A DNA stretch of 64,000 nt, taken from Ornithinimicrobium ciconiae (lineage in GTDB: Bacteria; Actinomycetota; Actinomycetes; Actinomycetales; Dermatophilaceae). This document shows, in pieces, positions 58,864-64,000 of this stretch. The notes below the pieces were generated by a model, which made no database searches, was not told the origin of the DNA, and saw only the letters and a program-made list of their open reading frames with translations. The stretch is taken from the NCBI RefSeq assembly GCF_007197575.1, contig NZ_CP041616.1, positions 744,001 to 808,000 on the forward strand, written 5' to 3'. The position numbers were made by a program, and so were the translations under genes. Every line of letters begins with the position of its first letter. The stretch's first letter is position 1.

Positions 58864-59439
58864 ATGAACCTGCAGGACTTTCTGGACCACGTGAACAGCG
58901 GGGCGCTGGTCGAGGCCGGCTCCGAGGCCCACGCCTATATGCACGGCCGGGCTCAGGAGGCGCTGCGGATCCTGGCTGACCTCAATGGCAGCTACCGCAC
59001 CCCGGAGGAGGTGCGGGACCTGCTGTCGCAGCTGACTGGCCGACCGGTCGATGAGTCGGTCGCGCTGTTCCCACCGTTCTACAGCGAGTTTGGTCAGAAC
59101 CTGCGGCTGGGCAAGGGAGTCTTCATCAACATCGGCTGCCGGTTTCAGGACACCGGTGGCATTACGATCGGCGACGGCTCGTTGATCGGCCACGGCAGCA
59201 CCCTGACCACGCTCAACCACGGGATGGATCCGCAGCGACGCGGCGACATGCTCCCTGCCCCGATCGTGATCGGACAGAAGGTGTGGTTGGGGGCGTCGGT
59301 GACGGTCGTGCCCGGCATCACGATCGGCGACGGCGCCGTGGTGGGTGCCGGAGCCGTGGTGACCAAGGACGTCCCAGCCAACACGATCGTCGCGGGCGTG
59401 CCGGCCAGGGTCATCCGCGAGACCGGCTTCGAGGCCTGA
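58864..59439 (+). CDS. Hexapeptide-repeat sugar O-acetyltransferase
   Basis: A 191-residue left-handed beta-helix acetyltransferase like LacA/maltose acetyltransferase. The N-terminal helical part (to about 70) is followed by hexapeptide repeats (ITIGDGSLIGHGSTLTTLNHG, with catalytic His in TTLNHGMD) and closing PANTIVAGVPARVIRE. GAAAGGTGA lies about 6 bases before ATG 58864. It lies 56 bases after the LarA homologue and is probably the last gene of the operon. It may detoxify excess sugar or sugar acid by acetylation; the acceptor is unknown. Confidence 0.87.
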   Translation: MNLQDFLDHVNSGALVEAGSEAHAYMHGRAQEALRILADLNGSYRTPEEVRDLLSQLTGRPVDESVALFPPFYSEFGQNLRLGKGVFINIGCRFQDTGGITIGDGSLIGHGSTLTTLNHGMDPQRRGDMLPAPIVIGQKVWLGASVTVVPGITIGDGAVVGAGAVVTKDVPANTIVAGVPARVIRETGFEA

Positions 59440-59547
59440 CCGCGGCTGGCGGCAAACGGGTGTTGCGCCGTCCTCGGCTGACTCGTCGCCACCGATGGCC
59501 CTGGGCCGGATGACTGGCGGCGCCGACGCTGATGGCAGGATCAGCCC

Positions 59548-61470
59548 ATGCCTTCCGTGCATCCGTTGCTCGACCGTGTCCTCGCCGACCCCGACGGGTT
59601 GTCCTGGGCGCTGCTGTGGCGCGAGGAGGGCCCCGAGGTCGAGCTCCTCGTCGGTGACGTGCACGACGTCGGGGAACTGGCCGACATACCTGCCGCAGAG
59701 CTGGAGCACCCCGTCCTCGCGATGGTGCCCTTCCGGCAGATCACTGAGCGAGGCTTCGACGCCCACGACGACGGGGCGCCGCTGCGCGTCCTGGTCGCCA
59801 CCGAGGTGGCGCGCCTCAAGGTCGACGAGGTGGTCGCCGCCCTACCGACGGACCCGGTCGAGGTGACCGACGAGCGGTTCAGCGTCTCTGACGAGGACTA
59901 TGCGCAGATCGTGCGCCGGGTCATCGAGGACGAGATCGGCAACGGGGCAGGCGCCAACTTCGTCATCCGCCGTGACGTCCTGGCCCGGACCGAGACCGCC
60001 CCGGCGCGGGCCGCGCTGACCTGGTTCCGGACGCTGCTGACCGACGAGCGCGGCACCTACTGGACCTTCGCGGTGCGCACCCCCGGGCACACCCTGGTGG
60101 GGGCTACCCCCGAGCGGCACGTCTCGCTCCGCGCCGGTCGCGTGCGGATGAACCCGATCTCCGGCACCTTCCGGCACCCGGCGGACCCGGCGGAGCTGGA
60201 GCCGTCCTTCCGGCGCTTCATCGCCGACACCAAGGAGACCGAGGAGCTCTTCATGGTGGTCGATGAGGAGATGAAGATGATGTCCCAGATCTGCACCGAC
60301 GGGGGGCGGATCACCGGGCCCTACCTCAAGCAGATGGCGCACCTGACCCACACCGAGTACCTCCTGGACGGCCGTGCCGAGGCGAACCCGAGGGACGTGC
60401 TCCGGGCGACCATGTTCGCGCCCACCGTGACCGGCTCCCCGATGGAGAACGCCTGCACCGTGATCACCCGGCACGAGCCGGGCGGCCGGCTCTACTACTC
60501 CGGGGTGCTCGCCCTGCTGGAGCGGGAGGGCGACGGACGCGGTATGCCGGATGGTCCCGGTGCCGCCGACGACCCGGAGGCCGCTGGCCCAGAATCCCTG
60601 GACGCACCCATCCTGATCCGTGCGGCACATCTCGGCGAGGACGGCACGGTGACCGTGAGTGCCGGCGCGACGCTGGTGCGGCACTCCGACCCGGTCTCGG
60701 AGGTGGCGGAGACCACCGCCAAGGCCAGCGGGATGCTGGCCGCGCTGGGGCTGCGCCCGCGCCGCCTGATCCGGCAGACGCCCGAGCTTGCCGAGCTCCC
60801 CGGGGCGCGGGAGGCACTCGAGGCGCGCAACGAGACCCTGGCTGCCTTCTGGCTGTCCCCGCAGGAGCCGCGGCCGGACCCGGTGCTGATCGGCGTCGAC
60901 GTCCTGGTCGTTGACGCGGAGGACATGTGGACCCAGATGCTGGCCCACCAGCTGCGGCACCTCGGGTTGACCGCGCGGGTGAGCCGATGGGACCAGGTCG
61001 ACGTCGAGGAGATCGCCGGACCCGACCTGGTGCTCTTCGGGCCTGGCCCGGGGGACCCGGACGATCCCGCAGATCCGCGGCTGGCGCACCTGCGCCGGTT
61101 GATCGGCGCGCGGGTGGCCTCGGGGGCGCCCCTGCTGGCGGTCTGCCTGAGCCACCAGGTGCTCTCCCGCCTGGCAGGCCTGGAGATCAGCAAGCTGGAC
61201 CGCCCCAACCAGGGGGTCCAGCTCGAGGTCGACCTGTGGGGGACCCCGGCGCGGATCGGGTTCTACAACACCTTTGTCGCCAGGCCGGGAGCCGCAGTGC
61301 TGGACCGGGCGGGGGAGCGGGTGGAGCTGGAGGTGTCCAGCGATCCGGTGCACGGGGTCGTGGCGCTGCGCGGCCCGGGCATCGCGACCATCCAGGGCCA
61401 CGCGGAGTCGGTGCTGTCCCGCGACGGGCTGGTGACGCTGCACGCGATGATCCGGCACGCCCTGGATTGA
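59548..61470 (+). CDS. PhzE-like chorismate enzyme (synthase plus glutaminase fusion)
   Basis: A 640-residue fusion of an anthranilate-synthase-type chorismate domain and a class I glutaminase. The N-terminal MVPFRQITERGFDAHDDGAPL matches the PhzE opening (LIPYRQIAERGFEALDDGTPL-like, from memory). Landmarks of the first domain are RMNPISGTFRHP, DEEMKMMSQICTDGG and TVTGSPMENA. Glutaminase nucleophile Cys533 lies in AVCLSHQVLS; His618 and Glu620 in QGHAES. PhzE makes 2-amino-2-deoxyisochorismate for phenazines. No other phz gene is near, so the product could be ADIC or anthranilate. Confidence 0.87.
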   Translation: MPSVHPLLDRVLADPDGLSWALLWREEGPEVELLVGDVHDVGELADIPAAELEHPVLAMVPFRQITERGFDAHDDGAPLRVLVATEVARLKVDEVVAALPTDPVEVTDERFSVSDEDYAQIVRRVIEDEIGNGAGANFVIRRDVLARTETAPARAALTWFRTLLTDERGTYWTFAVRTPGHTLVGATPERHVSLRAGRVRMNPISGTFRHPADPAELEPSFRRFIADTKETEELFMVVDEEMKMMSQICTDGGRITGPYLKQMAHLTHTEYLLDGRAEANPRDVLRATMFAPTVTGSPMENACTVITRHEPGGRLYYSGVLALLEREGDGRGMPDGPGAADDPEAAGPESLDAPILIRAAHLGEDGTVTVSAGATLVRHSDPVSEVAETTAKASGMLAALGLRPRRLIRQTPELAELPGAREALEARNETLAAFWLSPQEPRPDPVLIGVDVLVVDAEDMWTQMLAHQLRHLGLTARVSRWDQVDVEEIAGPDLVLFGPGPGDPDDPADPRLAHLRRLIGARVASGAPLLAVCLSHQVLSRLAGLEISKLDRPNQGVQLEVDLWGTPARIGFYNTFVARPGAAVLDRAGERVELEVSSDPVHGVVALRGPGIATIQGHAESVLSRDGLVTLHAMIRHALD

Positions 61471-61528
61471 CGGAAAGGGGCATGGGACTCCTGCGACTGG
61501 TGAGTATCTAGACGCCGGGGCGATTCGG

Positions 61529-63100
61529 GTGGACACTGTGCAGATGGCGAAGGCAACCAAGCGTGAGCAGTGGTCGGGTCAGACCGGATTCCTGCTGGCC
61601 GCGATCGGTTCCGCGGTCGGCCTGGGCAACATCTGGCGGTTCCCAGGTGTCGCCTACGAGAACGGCGGCGGCGCGTTCCTGATCCCCTATCTGGTCGCGC
61701 TGCTCACCGCGGGCATCCCGATTCTCTTCCTGGACTATGCACTGGGCCACCGTTACCAGGGCTCGGCGCCGACGGTCTTCCGTCGGTTGTTCCGAGGCGG
61801 GGAGGCCCTCGGCTGGTTCCAGGTCGCGATCTCCTTCGTGATCATGTGCTACTACGGCGTGATCTTGGCCTGGGCCGCGAGCTTCACCATCTTCTCGGTG
61901 AACGAGGCCTGGGGCGATGACCCGACCGCGTTCTTCCTGGGCGACTACCTGGAGCTGGCCGACGAGCCGGGCCTGAGCCTCGACGTCGTCGGCCACCTGC
62001 TCCTTCCGCTGCTGCTCGTCTGGCTCGCGGTGATGTTCGTGATGGTGCTCGGTGTGCAGAACGGGGTGGAGAAGGCCAACAAGCTCTTCCTGCCGCTGCT
62101 GGTGGTCCTGTTCGCCATCCTGGTCGTCCGGGCGCTCTTCCTGGACGGGGCCATGGAGGGTCTCAACGCGCTCTTCACGCCCGACTTCGGGCAGCTGACC
62201 AACACCGATGTGTGGTTGGCGGCCTACGGGCAGATCTTCTTCTCGTTGTCGATCGCGTTCGGCATCATGATCACCTACTCCAGCTACCTGCGGCGCAAGT
62301 CCGACCTGGCATCGACCGGCCTGGTCGCCGGCTTTGCGAACTCCTCGTTCGAGATCCTGGCCGGTATCGGTGTCTTCGCGACGCTGGGCTTCATGGCTGC
62401 CCAGAGCGGAGTCGGCGTCAATGAGCTGGAGGGGATCACCGGCCCGATCCTGAGCTTCGTCACCTTCCCGCAGATCATCTCGATGATGCCCGGCGGCCCG
62501 ATCTTCGGCGTCCTGTTCTTCGGCTCCCTGGTGCTGGCCGGCTTCACCTCGATGGTCTCCATCACCCAGGTGGTCGTCGCTGCCGTGCAGGAGAAGTTCG
62601 ACCTCGGCCGGGCGGCGGCCTCGGCCCTGATCGTCGGGGTCTGCGGCACCATCTCGATCCTGCTGTTCGCCACGACGACCGGCCTCTACACCCTGGACAC
62701 CGTCGACAAGTACATCAACGAGATCGGCATCATCACCTCGGCGATCCTGATGACGGTCATCGTCGCCTGGGGGGTGCGCAAGCTGCCCGAGCTGCGGGCC
62801 CACCTCAACCGGGTGTCCGTCTTCCAGGTCGGCATGTGGTGGCACTGGCTCATCGCGGTGGTCGTGCCGATCATGCTCCTGGTGATGCTCGGCTCGACGG
62901 GTTACTCGTTGCTGATCGACGGCTACGAGGGCTACCCGACCTGGTATCTCAACCTCATGGGCTGGGGTGCGGTCGGCTTTGCGATCATCTTCGCCCTCGT
63001 CTTCACCGCGCTGCCAGGCCGCCGCGATCGCAGGCACGAGGACGAGCTCTTCGATCCGGACGACCTGCGTGAGGAAGAGGAGAGGGAGGAGGTCCGATGA
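61529..63100 (+). CDS. Sodium-dependent NSS-family amino-acid transporter (MetP-like)
   Basis: A 523-residue NSS transporter with about 12 helices. The unwound helix 1 is LLAAIGSAVGLGNIWRFP (about 22-39); helix 6 region contains IAFGIMITYSSYL. A GTG at 61529 or ATG 61544 starts it. A 51-residue MetS-type subunit follows with 4-base overlap, which marks the MetP/MetS methionine-alanine importer group known from Corynebacterium. The acidic C-terminus ends REEEEREEV. Confidence 0.92.
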   Translation: MDTVQMAKATKREQWSGQTGFLLAAIGSAVGLGNIWRFPGVAYENGGGAFLIPYLVALLTAGIPILFLDYALGHRYQGSAPTVFRRLFRGGEALGWFQVAISFVIMCYYGVILAWAASFTIFSVNEAWGDDPTAFFLGDYLELADEPGLSLDVVGHLLLPLLLVWLAVMFVMVLGVQNGVEKANKLFLPLLVVLFAILVVRALFLDGAMEGLNALFTPDFGQLTNTDVWLAAYGQIFFSLSIAFGIMITYSSYLRRKSDLASTGLVAGFANSSFEILAGIGVFATLGFMAAQSGVGVNELEGITGPILSFVTFPQIISMMPGGPIFGVLFFGSLVLAGFTSMVSITQVVVAAVQEKFDLGRAAASALIVGVCGTISILLFATTTGLYTLDTVDKYINEIGIITSAILMTVIVAWGVRKLPELRAHLNRVSVFQVGMWWHWLIAVVVPIMLLVMLGSTGYSLLIDGYEGYPTWYLNLMGWGAVGFAIIFALVFTALPGRRDRRHEDELFDPDDLREEEEREEVR

Positions 63101-63252
63101 CCGGCACCGCTATCGCCTTCCTGCTGCTGGCGATCATCATCCTGTGGGGCGGTCTTGCCCTGGCCGTCGTCTACTACGTCCGTTCCGGCGCTGCCGGTGG
63201 ACAGCCACCCCGGGACCGGGAGGGCAACGTCTCCTGGCCCCGCGACACCTGA
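63097..63252 (+). CDS. MetS-like NSS transporter small subunit
   Basis: A 51-residue single-helix protein starting MTGTAIAFLLLAIIILWGG and ending REGNVSWPRDT. The helix (about 5-28) followed by YYVRSGA and a short hydrophilic tail is typical of MetS, needed for MetP activity. ATG 63097 overlaps the stop of the transporter gene (ATGA). It is too short for many gene callers. Confidence 0.88.
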   Translation: MTGTAIAFLLLAIIILWGGLALAVVYYVRSGAAGGQPPRDREGNVSWPRDT

Positions 63253-63269
63253 CGACCCGGCTCCCGGCG

Positions 63270-63761
63270 TCAGCCGCGCCTGCCGAACCACTTCTTGCGC
63301 GACGACTCGGGCTCGAAGCCTGGCTGAGACGTGGTTGCGGTGGCGGTCCCGCCGTCCTTGCCCGGGGCTGTCGGTTCCCGGAACGCGATGATCCGGCGCT
63401 GCAACGCGTCTCGCTCGCCCCACGTCATCCACGGCTCCGCGATCACCTGCTCCAGGATCGCCACCGCCTCCGACGTCCGGCCCCGACCGGCGAGCCAGTC
63501 TGACTTCCCGGCCCTGGCCAGGGCGCGCATCAGTGGCTGTTCCAGCGCGATCGCCTGATCGAAGTAACTCTCCGCCTCGTCGTCGCGACCGGCCGCCGAG
63601 ACAGTCAGGGCCAGGTTGTGCACCAGCACGGCACGATCGATCTGCGGCAGTTCCGCTCTCCCGAGCAACTCGTGCCAGCCGGCCTCGGCCGCTGCGAAGT
63701 CCCCGCGGTCGAAGGCCTCGGACAGCTCGATGCAGCGCAGACGGTATTCCTCGTGGTCCAT
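63270..63761 (-). CDS. TPR-like helical protein
   Basis: A 163-residue cytoplasmic protein with helix pairs like tetratricopeptide repeats: LSEAFDRGDFAAAEAGWHELLGRAEL, HNLALTVSAAGRDDEAESYFDQAIALEQ and LARAGKSDWLAGRGRTSEAVAILEQVI across about 12-105. A disordered tail ends RKKWFGRRG. It is convergent with the MetS gene. Function unknown; protein binding is likely. Confidence 0.75.
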   Translation of the reverse strand: MDHEEYRLRCIELSEAFDRGDFAAAEAGWHELLGRAELPQIDRAVLVHNLALTVSAAGRDDEAESYFDQAIALEQPLMRALARAGKSDWLAGRGRTSEAVAILEQVIAEPWMTWGERDALQRRIIAFREPTAPGKDGGTATATTSQPGFEPESSRKKWFGRRG

Positions 63762-63862
63762 GCCCCTATAGTGCCCGCGCTTGCCTCACCGTGGGTGCCT
63801 GCCGGGTCGCGGCGTCGTGCGTCGCCAGTGCGCGACGAGGCGGTAGCCGTGGTGCTGGGACG

Positions 63863-64000
63863 TCAGGTGCTCGGCGGAGGAGTGCTCGTCGGGGCCGAGG
63901 AATCGGCTTCGGGGTACTTGCTGCGGTAATAGCCAACGATCATGTCGACGACCTGCGCATACGTCACGGTGCCAGTGTTGATCACCAGGTCGTAGTACTC
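63863..64000 (-). CDS. Cytidylate-kinase-like protein, C-terminal fragment (cut by window)
   Basis: The last 45 residues of a leftward gene that continues past 64000. YYDLVINTGTVTYAQVVDMIVGY resembles the C-terminal end of cytidylate-kinase-like P-loop proteins (YDLVxNT...AVDLI). The tail SSAPTSTPPPST is disordered. The P-loop lies outside the window, so the call rests on this end only. Confidence 0.6.
   Translation of the reverse strand, partial: EYYDLVINTGTVTYAQVVDMIVGYYRSKYPEADSSAPTSTPPPST

Noticed and set aside
48089..59439. A hidden mannonate dehydratase (uxuA) in the locus
   Set aside because: Every gene between dctP and the acetyltransferase is accounted for by another family, and no frame with UxuA motifs is seen.

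Overview
The window is a chromosomal segment of a high-GC Gram-positive bacterium. The high GC content, frequent GTG starts, PurF-PurM-DUF3073 neighbourhood, SAM-IV riboswitch, FurA-catalase pair and PspC-linked two-component system all point to Actinomycetota. Micrococcales close to Intrasporangiaceae/Ornithinimicrobium is my best guess, from sequence feel only and not from any search. I see no rRNA, tRNA, phage, insertion sequence or CRISPR array.

Left part (1-16143): a flavin-dependent oxidoreductase with a small membrane protein; the purine genes purF and purM flanking an AI-2E-type permease; a DUF3073 protein; a CopC-like copper protein; a YigZ protein; a flippase-like membrane protein; an ATP-grasp ligase resembling D-aspartate ligases of cell-wall cross-bridges; a lipoprotein metallopeptidase; a 0.5 kb block of long direct repeats; an NfeD/SPFH pair; and argG with a promoter that overlaps an ARG-box-like palindrome.

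Middle part (16144-42419): a small accessory patch (triple repeat, membrane protein, MazF-type toxin and ribbon-helix-helix antitoxin); metY-metX preceded by a SAM-IV riboswitch with a good promoter; a TPP enzyme; PspC proteins divergent from a PspC-histidine kinase/response regulator pair; a valine/leucine dehydrogenase operon; two lipoproteins; a malic enzyme; lpdA; and furA-katA with a dyad over the -10 box. A near-perfect 72-bp palindrome lies at 34229-34300.

Right part (42420-64000): ilvB-ilvN-ilvC-ilvD preceded by a transcription attenuator (leader peptide [15 protein letters not shown] plus terminator). A second short frame rich in branched-chain codons lies between ilvB and ilvN, and ilvN is unusually short. 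Then comes an 11-kb sugar-acid locus. Rightward are a TRAP transporter (dctPQM) and, further on, uxaC, a fructuronate-reductase-like gene, gluconokinase, a LarA-family nickel-pincer racemase homologue and an O-acetyltransferase. Leftward between them are gnd, larE and larB in one tight operon. The window ends with a PhzE-like chorismate enzyme, a MetP/MetS-type amino-acid importer, a TPR protein and the end of a cytidylate-kinase-like gene.

The main proposal is that the 48089-59439 locus encodes a hexuronate route that needs no mannonate dehydratase: glucuronate to fructuronate (UxaC), to mannonate (UxuB-like), to gluconate by C2 epimerisation with the nickel-pincer cofactor (LarA homologue; LarB and LarE make the cofactor), to 6-phosphogluconate (GntK), to ribulose 5-phosphate (Gnd). 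Each step has a gene here. No uxuA, kdgK or eda is visible, and larC is not in the window.
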